This document shows positions 1 to 7,901 of a stretch of 64,000 bases of DNA, in pieces. Source of the stretch: GSA-30 sp036384435 (GTDB taxonomy: Bacteria > Pseudomonadota > Gammaproteobacteria > Xanthomonadales > Rhodanobacteraceae); the NCBI RefSeq assembly GCF_036384435.1, contig NZ_DASVMI010000181.1:1-64000 (forward strand). The letters are read 5' to 3'. The position numbers and the translations under genes are program-made. Under the pieces are notes generated by a model. The model was not told the DNA's origin. It worked only from the letters and a program-made list of their open reading frames with translations, and ran no database searches. Every line of letters begins with the position of its first letter. The first letter of the stretch is position 1.

Positions 1-102
1 TACAACCATCGACGCTTGCTCTCGTCGATTGATTACCGGACACCCGCGCAAGCCGAAGCCGATTACTATCCACCCCAGAGCGCACTGTGCAAAGCAGCGT
101 GA
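1..102 (+). CDS. IS3-family transposase, C-terminal fragment (partial at window edge)
   Basis: Frame 1 reads YNHRRLLSSIDYRTPAQAEA, then a further 13 residues to a TGA at 100-102. The YNxxRxHSSxGYxTPxQ pattern is the hallmark C-terminus of IS3-group DDE transposases (OrfB, integrase core), just after the catalytic glutamate region. Only 33 residues are in the window, so neither the catalytic residues nor the intactness of the enzyme can be checked. It would catalyse strand transfer of its own element. It has no functional link to the genes beside it, apart from marking the edge of the RHS accessory region. Confidence 0.75.
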   Translation, partial: YNHRRLLSSIDYRTPAQAEADYYPPQSALCKAA

Positions 103-141
103 CTCAAATCAAACAGCCTCCGGGAAGCCCGGGGCGGTTCA
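1..141 (+). mobile_element. Right end of an IS3-family insertion sequence (truncated by the window)
   Basis: The first 102 bases encode the C-terminus of an IS3-type transposase. It is followed by a short tail ending at about 141 in a GC-rich terminal sequence which, read inward from the end, begins TGAACCGCCCCGGG, the style of terminus found on IS3-group elements. The left end, the rest of the transposase and the other target-site copy lie outside the window, so completeness and target duplication cannot be judged. The end sits about 130 bases past the stop of the small membrane gene downstream of the RHS gene. Confidence 0.75.
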
Positions 142-274
142 GAAAGACATTCGTTCTAAGTAAATAGACGGCATCGCATTCATTGTAAGCAGTGAGCCCA
201 TCCCTGATAACTGTTAAAGTCTGGAAGTAAACATGACCCGATCTGTCCGCGAGTTTGACACCAATCAGGTCCGC

Positions 275-673
275 TTAATGATCTCCGTCCCCTTTTTGCT
301 GCGACGATGCCACTGCTGCAATCAAATCGCCAATGGTCTTTAAGTCGTTCGGCAAGCGATTTACGCCAAGGCCTCTCAACCACGCCTCAAAAATCTCCTG
401 CCCTCGACCCAATCTCCAAGAATCCATTCCAGTCAGCGTAGAAATAGAATCCTCAAGCCGAAGAAGCTCAGGCTGAACGCCGAACGATTCCCCCACTTTC
501 GTTAAGACATCGAACGCTTCTTTTTGAGGTACTTCCGGGGGAAGTCCTTTGACAATTTCACTCAAAAGAAGTGGCCGTCGCTGTTTAAACTTATTGCCTG
601 ACAAATATCGGCCAATAAGCCCAGCCACGATTCCAGTCGCTATCAACCCGCTAAAGATTATTATTCCGGACAT
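275..673 (-). CDS. Small membrane-anchored hypothetical protein downstream of the RHS gene
   Basis: 132 residues if it starts at the ATG at 673, just 2 bases past the RHS stop codon and with a GGAAAG ribosome-binding site 8 bases upstream. An in-frame ATG 24 bases earlier would overlap the RHS gene. Residues 2-22 form one hydrophobic helix (IIIFSGLIATGIVAGLIG); the rest is soluble, charged and probably cytoplasmic. No family is recognised. The near-abutting position suggests co-transcription with the RHS gene, and small proteins placed there are often immunity or accessory factors for the RHS tip; that role is inference only. Base composition is more AT-rich than the RHS core. Confidence 0.6.
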   Translation of the reverse strand: MSGIIIFSGLIATGIVAGLIGRYLSGNKFKQRRPLLLSEIVKGLPPEVPQKEAFDVLTKVGESFGVQPELLRLEDSISTLTGMDSWRLGRGQEIFEAWLRGLGVNRLPNDLKTIGDLIAAVASSQQKGDGDH

Positions 674-675
674 AA

Positions 676-3600
676 TTAGTGCTTTCCGCAGCCGCATGAC
701 GAACCAGTCTGTTGCGAAGGCGACATTTCACTTGGCGCATAGATAAAACCCTCTACCTCAATAGTGGCGTCATATGCCGCAACGAACGTCGCAGCCAAAG
801 CCACGCCTGTTGCGACATCTTCAACCAAAGGCGAGGTATAACCTGTGGTTCCTCGCACAACGCTTGTCAGCAAGTTTTTTGACCCAAGCAACGGGCCACG
901 AAAATTACCTGCCGGAGCCCACACCTTTGGCATAACTCCCGCTCCGAGAGCGGCAATCCCAGGGCCCACGTTTATTCCATACTGAGAGACGAAATTGCGA
1001 TAGCCATCCCAATATCTGGCCCCGGAATCGTCGCAAGGATCGGGCTGCGGCATCATGTCACCGCAGCCTGCCAAGTTACCTCCGCATTCCCGCAACGGCG
1101 ACATCACCAATCCGAGTTGATCAACAAAGCTGAGTGGATTACTCCCCACGTACGCATATGTGCTTGGGCCCGCCATTAATCCCAGCGAATCACTCTGGAT
1201 GTAGCGCCCGGTTGCTGCCTCGTAGTCGCGATTGATGTTGTAACTCAAGTCACTCTCGGCGTCGTGGTACTGACCAGGAAATCGGAGATTAAAGGCATAG
1301 GCCGTTGTCGTCGAAGGCTTTTCTCCGAACGGATTAGAGGAATACGACCATTGCCAGATTGCGCTGCCAGAAGAGTTTTGAATCGATCGTGGCGTCCCCA
1401 ACTGATCGCCGATCACGTAGTTCACGCTTACTGCGTCGCTGGACGTGTCTACCACGGCCACCGGTAGACTTCCCATCGCGATGTAGTCACGGCTGGTCGC
1501 TCCATATTCGCCGATCAACTGGCTGCTGGCATCGTAGACAAATCGCTTGTTGACCGCCTGGGGCACGGTCACAGCTTCGGCAACGCGTTCCCCAGCAGCG
1601 TTATAGGTGTAAGTGCCCACAGTCTGCTGATTGGCCTGGACCACGCTCAATCGATTCCGCGCGTTGTAGCCGTAACCGTAAGTCTGGCTGGCGACCGCGT
1701 TCCCCGTTACATTACCGTTCGCGTCGTAGCTGCGCGCGGAGCTGCCGATGCTGGTCAGCCAGTGGGTGCCGGTCTGATACCCGTACGTCCCGGTGGCCGC
1801 GCCGCCGATGGTGCTGGTCTTGCTGAGGCGGTCGCCGGTGGGGTTGTACGTGTACGACTCGAGCACTGCGCCGGAAGCGTCCTTGAGCGCGGTCAGGCGT
1901 TGCAGAGGATCATAGCTGTAGGTTTCGGTGGCCGGGTTGGCGCCTGGGGTATCGCCGAGTGCGGCGACGTTGCCCATCGCGTTGCGCGCCAGGTGCAGGT
2001 TGAAGTTCGGACTGGTGAGATCCGTCATGCGGTAGTTGGCGTCATAGCTGCGCGCCACGACCTGACCATTGCCGAGGGTGTAGCCGCTGATCGGGCCGAA
2101 GGGCAGGTAGGTGGCGCCGCTGACCACGGTCTGGCCGGCGCCCCCGGCCGGTGTCACGGTGACGGTGGTGATCTGTCCCAGGCTGTCGCGGCCGTATTGG
2201 GTTACGGTGCCGCTAGGGCTGGTGATCTGCGCCAGGCGGTCGGCGGCGGTGTAGCTGTAGGCCACGACATCGGTCTGGCCACCCTGTGCCTGGGTCTTGC
2301 GGGTGACATTGCCGCGCGCGTCGTAGCAGTAGGTCGTGGTGACTGCACTTTCGATGATGCGAGTCAGTCGGCCGATGGGGTATGAGCCGCTACAACCGGT
2401 GACAGCGTCCGGTTCGTCGTAGTGATAGCTGATGTTGGCGCTGGCATCCGGATATGTCGTGGTCAGCGGGCGGTCCAGGGCGTCGTAGGTGTACGTGCTC
2501 TGGATCTGCCGTGCATCCTTATGAGTGAGCACGTTGCCGGCGATGTCGTAGGTATTGCCGCTGGTACCCGTATCCGGACTTTGCAGCGTAGTGCTGTTGC
2601 CGAGGCCATCGTAGCCATACGTGGTGGAGAGGTTGCTGGGGTCCTTGATCGAGGTGGTGCGGTTGAGCGCGTCGTAGCCGACCGTCATGGTGGTGTTGCG
2701 CGTGGCGGTATCGCTGCCGCCGTCGTTCTGGATGGTCGAAGTCACCCGGTTGAGGGCATCGATGGTGCGACGCGTCTGGATGTTGAACGCATCGCGCGAC
2801 TTGATCAGGTTGCCGGCGCTATCGTAGTCGCCCGACTGGGACGCATCGAAGATCTTGTTGTTCAAGCCGTCGATGATTGCGGTGACCTGGGCCAGCTTGT
2901 TGAACTGGCGCTTGAGCACGTGCACGGGCGTGGTGTTGCCGGCGGCGTAGGTGTCTTCTTCGGTGCGGTCGCCGGCGGCGTCCAGGGTGTACTGGATGCT
3001 GTTGCCCTGGGTGTCGGAGATACGCGTCAGGCGGTGCGCATCATCGTAGCCGAAGGTGAGCATCACGCCATCGGGGTCGGTCACGGTCTGGACCATGCCG
3101 TAGGGCGTATAGGTGTAACGGGTCGTGGCACCGGCCTTGCTGGTGGAAGACACCCAGCCGCGCGGGGTATACGCGACGCTGGTGACGATGCCGTTGGCAT
3201 CCTGGATGCGGGTGACGCGCCCGCTGCCGTCGTAAGCCAGGAATGTGATGCTATGACCCTGCGCGTCGGTGATCGATTTCAGGTCGCCGTGACGGGCGTC
3301 GACGCTATCGGTCAGGTAGTAGGCGAGGCTCGTTGTCTGGCTGACATCCGTGCGTGGCCCGGTCTCGGTCAACAGCAGGCCGATGATCGGGCACTGCGTA
3401 CTGTCCACCACATCGCAATAGGTGTTCAGGACGCGGCGTACGCCGGCCGGTGCGCTGCCGGCGGCCGAGCAGGTATAGCTGAGTGCGGTGCTGATGGTGG
3501 GATCGGCCTGGCAACTGGCGAGCACCTGACCGCGCGCGTTATAGGCCCATCCTGCCTTGGCCACGGTGTTGCCGGCAGCATCGAGCCATGTCCGTGTCAA

Positions 3601-5202
3601 CGGTACACGCAGGCCGGTATCCCAGGTGGTCCTGGTGGTGCGCTGGATGGAACTGCCAGCGGCTTCGACACGCTGGGTCAGCAGGCCGCCCACATACGTG
3701 GTGTTGGTGATGTTGTTGTTGAAGTCCTTGTAGCTGGACGGCCAGCCATTGCCGTCGTAGCTGATGGTCTTCCAGGGTTGGAAGCACAGGTTGCCGCAGG
3801 TGAAATAGCTGTTGGTGACTTTGTATGCCCCCTGGACGCTGGTCCAGTCGACACCGAACTGAGCGCCGAGCGCGGTCGTCGAGTTGCTGGCGGAAAACGC
3901 GTCCGCGCCTAACGCGAAGCGCGTCGTCACGGCCTTGCCGCCGCTGCTGTAGCCGGTGGTTTCATAACGAACGCCGGCTTCGTCGATCACACCGGTCAAT
4001 GCATTGGGGAAGTTGCCGCCGGAAGTCAGCGAAGACTCGTTATAAATGTACTGAAGTGAGTGGCTATCCGGGTAGGTCACCGATGCCAGCCGGCCCTGCG
4101 TGTCATAGGCGTAGCTGAGCGAGCCGCCATCGGGCAGTGCCACACCGGTCAAGCGTGAGCTGCCATCGTAGAAGAAGCCAAGGCTGCGTCCGGAGGGAGC
4201 GGTTACGGCAATCAACAAGCCCGTGGTGGGTGCTTGCGTTGCTGGCGTGCTGCCATCGCTGTAGACGAAGGTGGTGACGGCGCCGGACGGCGACACGATC
4301 GAACGGATGCGGCCGTCCGTGGAATAGATCTCATGCTCCAGGGTGGCGGCGATGAAGGCGGTGTACGACATCGCATTGCCATTGCCGTCGTCCTGCTCGG
4401 TGAGTGTATCGACGACATCGACGTCGGATACCCAGGTTCCCGTTTGCTTCTGGAAGCTCTCGGCGCTACCGTCAGGGCGGTGCAGCAGGATGTTCTGCGC
4501 GCCGCTGATGCCGCCTGGGTCGAGGCGATTGAACTCCAGCGAGGCATCAAAGGAATGGCGCCATTGGGGGCCCAGCGAAGACGGCTGCACAGAGGTTACG
4601 CTGTTGTAGAAGCGCCGGAAGGTCAGCTCGCCGCCGGTATAGTCTTCATCCTGTTGGTATTTATTGCCGGTAGCCAGGTTGATCGGATCGCCGCCGACGG
4701 GCGCGCCCATGGTCGCGGCGGCCTTGGCTGCGCATTGGCAACCGGCACCACCGGCAGTGGAAGCCATCTGGCTGCTTCCTTTGCCACCGTCGCAGGATGG
4801 GCAAAGCCCAGTGTTTTTCGGCGGAATGTTATTGGTGTACTTGGTCGCATAGATCGGCTTCTGCTCGACCCAGGGCGAGCACGCCGGATCGTCAGCCGCG
4901 CAGGACTGGATCAACGCCATCGTGAAATTGTCTGCCGTCAGCGTCTCGTACTTGACGCGCATCCAGCAGGTGGGGCAATTGGCGTGGATCTTGGTGCTGG
5001 CTGCCTCGTAGGCCGCGCCATAGCTGGAGAACTGCTGATCGTTCAGCGATCCGGGCGCCAGGTCGCCGTCGTAATAGGGGGCATCGTAGTACCACGATTG
5101 CTGGGCAAGGCCGGTTGCCGGTGCCAGCAGCGCCAATAGCAGCAGAAAGACAGATATCCCAAAGCCGCGCAAACCACGGTTTGCGCGCGACCGACTAGAC
5201 AT
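676..5202 (-). CDS. Secreted RHS/YD-repeat protein with polymorphic C-terminal tip
   Basis: 1508 residues from the ATG at 5202, chosen because it has an AGGGG ribosome-binding site 6 bases upstream and opens a clear Sec signal peptide (basic start, hydrophobic FLLLLALLAPATG, then LAQ). A DUF6531-like entry segment (GDPINLATGNKYQQ) at about 205-220 is followed by some 1100 residues of tyrosine/aspartate repeats of the GxxYxYDxxGxL type. The RHS-associated core (YDAESDLSYNINRDYEAATG, then SLGLMAGPSTYAYVGSNP) lies around 1320-1370. The last ~140 residues form a unique tip ending in SSCGCGKH, in more AT-rich DNA. RHS proteins form a hollow shell enclosing the tip. There is no PAAR domain, so export by Sec rather than as a type VI spike is suggested. 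No toxin fold is recognised in the tip. Confidence 0.88.
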   Translation of the reverse strand: MSSRSRANRGLRGFGISVFLLLLALLAPATGLAQQSWYYDAPYYDGDLAPGSLNDQQFSSYGAAYEAASTKIHANCPTCWMRVKYETLTADNFTMALIQSCAADDPACSPWVEQKPIYATKYTNNIPPKNTGLCPSCDGGKGSSQMASTAGGAGCQCAAKAAATMGAPVGGDPINLATGNKYQQDEDYTGGELTFRRFYNSVTSVQPSSLGPQWRHSFDASLEFNRLDPGGISGAQNILLHRPDGSAESFQKQTGTWVSDVDVVDTLTEQDDGNGNAMSYTAFIAATLEHEIYSTDGRIRSIVSPSGAVTTFVYSDGSTPATQAPTTGLLIAVTAPSGRSLGFFYDGSSRLTGVALPDGGSLSYAYDTQGRLASVTYPDSHSLQYIYNESSLTSGGNFPNALTGVIDEAGVRYETTGYSSGGKAVTTRFALGADAFSASNSTTALGAQFGVDWTSVQGAYKVTNSYFTCGNLCFQPWKTISYDGNGWPSSYKDFNNNITNTTYVGGLLTQRVEAAGSSIQRTTRTTWDTGLRVPLTRTWLDAAGNTVAKAGWAYNARGQVLASCQADPTISTALSYTCSAAGSAPAGVRRVLNTYCDVVDSTQCPIIGLLLTETGPRTDVSQTTSLAYYLTDSVDARHGDLKSITDAQGHSITFLAYDGSGRVTRIQDANGIVTSVAYTPRGWVSSTSKAGATTRYTYTPYGMVQTVTDPDGVMLTFGYDDAHRLTRISDTQGNSIQYTLDAAGDRTEEDTYAAGNTTPVHVLKRQFNKLAQVTAIIDGLNNKIFDASQSGDYDSAGNLIKSRDAFNIQTRRTIDALNRVTSTIQNDGGSDTATRNTTMTVGYDALNRTTSIKDPSNLSTTYGYDGLGNSTTLQSPDTGTSGNTYDIAGNVLTHKDARQIQSTYTYDALDRPLTTTYPDASANISYHYDEPDAVTGCSGSYPIGRLTRIIESAVTTTYCYDARGNVTRKTQAQGGQTDVVAYSYTAADRLAQITSPSGTVTQYGRDSLGQITTVTVTPAGGAGQTVVSGATYLPFGPISGYTLGNGQVVARSYDANYRMTDLTSPNFNLHLARNAMGNVAALGDTPGANPATETYSYDPLQRLTALKDASGAVLESYTYNPTGDRLSKTSTIGGAATGTYGYQTGTHWLTSIGSSARSYDANGNVTGNAVASQTYGYGYNARNRLSVVQANQQTVGTYTYNAAGERVAEAVTVPQAVNKRFVYDASSQLIGEYGATSRDYIAMGSLPVAVVDTSSDAVSVNYVIGDQLGTPRSIQNSSGSAIWQWSYSSNPFGEKPSTTTAYAFNLRFPGQYHDAESDLSYNINRDYEAATGRYIQSDSLGLMAGPSTYAYVGSNPLSFVDQLGLVMSPLRECGGNLAGCGDMMPQPDPCDDSGARYWDGYRNFVSQYGINVGPGIAALGAGVMPKVWAPAGNFRGPLLGSKNLLTSVVRGTTGYTSPLVEDVATGVALAATFVAAYDATIEVEGFIYAPSEMSPSQQTGSSCGCGKH

Positions 5203-5495
5203 GATGACCCCTGTTCCAAGTTCCGTTTTGGCCTGGGCAATGTATCGTCGAACGATGTCAGTTTGGGGAGTTATATTAAGTAAGGGAAAGCCTACATTTC
5301 GCAATAAATTACGATCGAGGAACTCGTTGAAAAGTCCCGTGGCCGTTGGATCGACAAACGCATGCAGGTATTGCCATCTTGCCGGGTCTTCTTATGGTCC
5401 GGGACGGGGGCGACTCGGGCAGGGCGGGGTTGCGATACCTCTGTCGCGAACGACGAGCCTCATGAAGGCCAAGACGTTGGCATAAGGAATGTCAT

Positions 5496-6221
5496 GTGAC
5501 GCAGCCGCAACCACCGCAAGCCGCTACTGATCGATCAGCGGCTGAAGAGTCTTCCGAAGACATCCACGCCTCCGATACAGGGCAGAAATCCACTATGGAA
5601 GTGCACGTTCCTGCGCATCCGGTCACTTCGTGGCGCGAATTTTTCACGCATATCGCCATTGTCAGCGTGGGCTTGCTCATTGCGTTGAGTCTGGAGTCGC
5701 TGGTCGAGTGGCATCACCATCGTTCGCTGGTACACGAGGCGCGTGACAATCTCCAGCAGGAGATTACGGAAAACCGCGCCCAGTTGCAGCAGAACCTGAC
5801 CGACGTGCGCGCGGACATGACAAGGATGACGAAGAACTTGCAGGTTCTCGCGGCACTGCGTACCACGGGCAAGGTGCCCGACAACGAGCGCCTGCAATAC
5901 AGCCTGGACTGGTCGCGCCTGTCGGACACCGCATGGACCACCTCGCGCGACACCGGTGCGCTGGGTTTCATGGATTACGGTGAGGTGCAGTGCTTCGCGG
6001 GCATTTATGCGCAGCAGCAGATCATCAACACGCAGGCGATGGATTTGTTCCAGCGACAGTCGCAGGCGATATCCCCGGTGTTTATAAGCGGATCTCCGGA
6101 TGGGATGACCGTCGAGGAGCGAGAGCGCGTGCTGCAACGGTCGGCGGATCTGCTGGCCGAACTCAAGGGGCTTGAGCAGATCATGACGCAGTGGAATACG
6201 CAGTGCGCGTCAAAGGGATGA
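5496..6221 (+). CDS. Membrane-anchored protein with coiled coil, function unknown
   Basis: 241 residues from a GTG with AAGGAA 7 bases upstream. An internal ATG at 5595 (MEVHVPAHPV) would give a shorter form starting just before the membrane helix. Residues 1-35 are hydrophilic and Pro/Ala/Ser-rich. One membrane helix (IAIVSVGLLIALSLESLVEW) spans about 53-72, followed by a charged heptad-like stretch (SLVHEARDNLQQEITENRAQ) of about 50 residues and a soluble region with two Cys. The layout of a single helix near the N-terminus followed by a coiled coil resembles small uncharacterised membrane proteins of the DUF6090 type, but I do not claim membership. It stands alone, between the RHS gene and a repeat-filled gap. 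Confidence 0.6.
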   Translation: MTQPQPPQAATDRSAAEESSEDIHASDTGQKSTMEVHVPAHPVTSWREFFTHIAIVSVGLLIALSLESLVEWHHHRSLVHEARDNLQQEITENRAQLQQNLTDVRADMTRMTKNLQVLAALRTTGKVPDNERLQYSLDWSRLSDTAWTTSRDTGALGFMDYGEVQCFAGIYAQQQIINTQAMDLFQRQSQAISPVFISGSPDGMTVEERERVLQRSADLLAELKGLEQIMTQWNTQCASKG

Positions 6222-6439
6222 GGCCTTGCGATTCGGGCTTCTCCCTCAGCGCAAGCGGCAAGAGGGCCGGTTCTCGTTACCTTGCCGCGCCCTGGAGGTT
6301 TCAAGATCCCGATCGGCGACTGGATTGCAGATTGCATCGCCAATGAATTCGCTCCTTACGCGCGATGCAAGGTGCGACTTCAGGGAACCTCCAAAAAACT
6401 ATGCTATCCGTCGCCATGGTGCATTGAATTCCCGTCTTC

Positions 6440-6465
6440 GCCGGAATGATGACTTCGATGACAGG
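6440..6465 (+). repeat. Dispersed intergenic repeat family A, copy 1
   Basis: Reads GCCGGAATGATGACTTCGAT then GACAGG. A second copy lies at 12655-12680 on the other strand with two mismatches over 26 bases. Both are followed by a T-rich stretch and CGAG. The core resembles the 'gaatgacgac' intergenic repeats common in proteobacterial genomes. Confidence 0.55.
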
Positions 6466-6489
6466 TTTTTTTTCGAGCTACCCTTCAGC

Positions 6490-6575
6490 GGCGAAAAGCG
6501 ATTCGCGATTCAAGTTGCGCATCACAGCTCGAAACCTTCAAGCCGCGACTCGCATCGCCACTGAAATCGCTTCCA
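6490..6575 (+). repeat. Dispersed intergenic repeat family B, copy 1
   Basis: Shares GCGATTCA, TCAAGCCGCGAC and GCATCxCxACTGAAA blocks, in the same order and orientation, with about 14699-14794. The second copy carries roughly eight extra bases between the last two blocks. Both copies lie at the ends of genes in non-coding DNA. Confidence 0.5.
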
Positions 6576-6593
6576 GCGCAACGCCGAAGGGGC

Positions 6594-7541
6594 TCAATCG
6601 GCGCTGGCGGCATCCAGTTGCGCGATCTCGTTGGCTGACAACTGCAACTGCGCGGCACCGAGCAGCTCCTGCAATTGCGTCACCGTCGTGGCGCTGGCAA
6701 TTGGTGCGGTGACGCCGGGGCGCGCCATCAGCCATGCCAGCGCCACTTGTGCCGGTGTGGCCTTGTGTGCGGCGGCGACATCATCCAATGCCTTGAGCAC
6801 GCCAAACCCGTGGGCATTGAGGTATTTCTTGACCGAGCCACTGCGAGCCGAGCTCTTGGCCAGGTCGGCTTCGCTACGGTATTTGCCGCTGAGAAAACCA
6901 CTGGCCAGCGAGTAATACCCGATCACGCCGATCTGCTCGGCGCGTGCGATCGGTTCCAGGCCGCTTTCGTAGCCTTGGCGGCTGACCAGGCTGTAATCGG
7001 GTTGCAGGCTCTCATAACGCGGCAGGTTGTTGGCTTTCGATACCTTCAAGGCTTCGGCAAAGCGATCGGCACTGTAGTTCGATGCACCGATCGCACGCAC
7101 CTTGCCTTCCTCGATCAAGCGGGAGAATTCCCCCAATGTTTCCAGCAGCGGCACGGAGGCATCATCGGCATGCGCTTGGTACAGATCGATCTGTTCCACG
7201 TTCAGACGCTTGAGCGAGCCCTCCACGGCCTGGCGGATATTGATGGCCGACAGGCCGGGGTGGCGGTCCCATTTGGCGACCTTGGTGGCAATCACCACCT
7301 TGTCACGTTTGCCGCTACGCTTGAGCCACTCGCCGATGATGGTCTCCGATTCGCCGCCGTGGTTGCCCGGAACCCAGGATGAGTACATGTCGGCGGTATC
7401 GATCAGATTGAAGCCGGCATCGACAAAGGCATCGAGCAGTTCGAACGAGCGCGCCTGATCGATGCTCCAGCCGAAGACATTGCCACCAAAGGCCAAGGGG
7501 GCGACGGATAGTGATGAACGGCCTAGCTGACGCTGCTGCAT
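6594..7541 (-). CDS. Aldo/keto reductase
   Basis: 315 residues, starting at the ATG at 7541 with GAGGAG 8 bases upstream. The NADPH-dependent AKR barrel is recognised from the catalytic tetrad: Asp48 and Tyr53 in DTADMY, Lys87 in ATKVAK and His124 in QAHADD, plus GASNYS after the barrel strand carrying the conserved Asn. It would reduce aldehydes or ketones in the cytoplasm; the AKR11/YajO-like subgroup is the closest by look, and the substrate is unknown. A 62-residue ORF lies 65 bases upstream on the same strand. Both are divergent from a LysR regulator, which suggests control by it. Confidence 0.9.
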   Translation of the reverse strand: MQQRQLGRSSLSVAPLAFGGNVFGWSIDQARSFELLDAFVDAGFNLIDTADMYSSWVPGNHGGESETIIGEWLKRSGKRDKVVIATKVAKWDRHPGLSAINIRQAVEGSLKRLNVEQIDLYQAHADDASVPLLETLGEFSRLIEEGKVRAIGASNYSADRFAEALKVSKANNLPRYESLQPDYSLVSRQGYESGLEPIARAEQIGVIGYYSLASGFLSGKYRSEADLAKSSARSGSVKKYLNAHGFGVLKALDDVAAAHKATPAQVALAWLMARPGVTAPIASATTVTQLQELLGAAQLQLSANEIAQLDAASAD

Positions 7542-7606
7542 GATGGAGCTCCTCGGGATCGACACAAGACGTGATTCTCTCCGAGTGGGTGGCGCCGTGG
7601 CGTGAA

Positions 7607-7795
7607 TCAAGCCGCGCCCAGTCCACGGCGCAAATGCGCTACCCACAGCAGCATGGGGCGTGGTCGCGGTTTCGGCTTGGGGCCTGGCTTTTCGTCCGGT
7701 GGTGGCGTGGGCGGCAGATCGGCCATGCGCCGGGCCAGGTCGACGCTGGTGATATGCCCGTGCAAGAACAGCATGTTGGTTTCCAGTGAGCTCAC
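7607..7795 (-). CDS. Small proline-rich protein, function unknown
   Basis: 62 residues from a GTG at 7795 preceded by a near-ideal GAGGAGGGG ribosome-binding site, which is the main reason to believe it. An internal ATG (MLFLHGHITS) is also possible. Residues 8-27 (MLFLHGHITSVDLARRMADL) look like a folded or amphipathic segment. Residues 28-47 alternate Pro and Lys/Arg (PPTPPPDEKPGPKPKPRPRP), and the end is hydrophobic then basic (MLLWVAHLRRGLG). It is the first gene of a probable two-gene unit with the aldo/keto reductase and diverges from the LysR gene. No family is recognised. Confidence 0.55.
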   Translation of the reverse strand: MSSLETNMLFLHGHITSVDLARRMADLPPTPPPDEKPGPKPKPRPRPMLLWVAHLRRGLGAA

Positions 7796-7815
7796 GGCAC
7801 CCCTCCTCGATAGAC

Positions 7816-7837
7816 CTTGTTTGACGGTTTGTTCAAG
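7816..7837. promoter_or_regulatory. Possible LysR-type binding site in the divergent promoter region
   Basis: CTTG, 14 bases, CAAG, containing a nested TTGA-N8-TCAA, sits between the 62-residue ORF and the LysR gene. Its layout and position fit a LysR-family recognition site, but the half-sites are short. Confidence 0.35.
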
Positions 7838-7884
7838 GTAGGCTGATTCAGTTGCGCCAAAAAGCGATATATTGGCAAGCCAGG

Positions 7885-7901
7885 CTTGAATGGGATTCAA
7901 G
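7885..7901. promoter_or_regulatory. Perfect palindrome abutting the LysR start codon, probable autoregulatory operator
   Basis: CTTGAA-TGGGA-TTCAAG is a perfect 6-base inverted repeat with a 5-base centre and contains the T-N11-A pattern of LysR sites. It ends one base before the ATG at 7902 and covers the alternative ATG at 7890, which favours 7902 as the true start and suggests the regulator blocks its own expression. Confidence 0.5.

Larger units (their letters stand above)
6222..6593. other. Non-coding gap between convergent genes, filled by dispersed repeats
   Basis: No credible gene. This 372-base gap separates the stops of two convergent genes. Copies of two short sequence families found again elsewhere in the window lie at 6440-6465 (again at 12655-12680, inverted) and about 6490-6575 (again at about 14699-14794). 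It also contains a run of eight T at 6466-6473. Confidence 0.6.

Noticed and set aside
2422..3912. Long + strand open frame (496 codons) inside the RHS gene
   Set aside because: It is the antisense shadow of the regular YD repeats: composition is repetitive Gly/Val/Ala, with no ribosome-binding site or domain.
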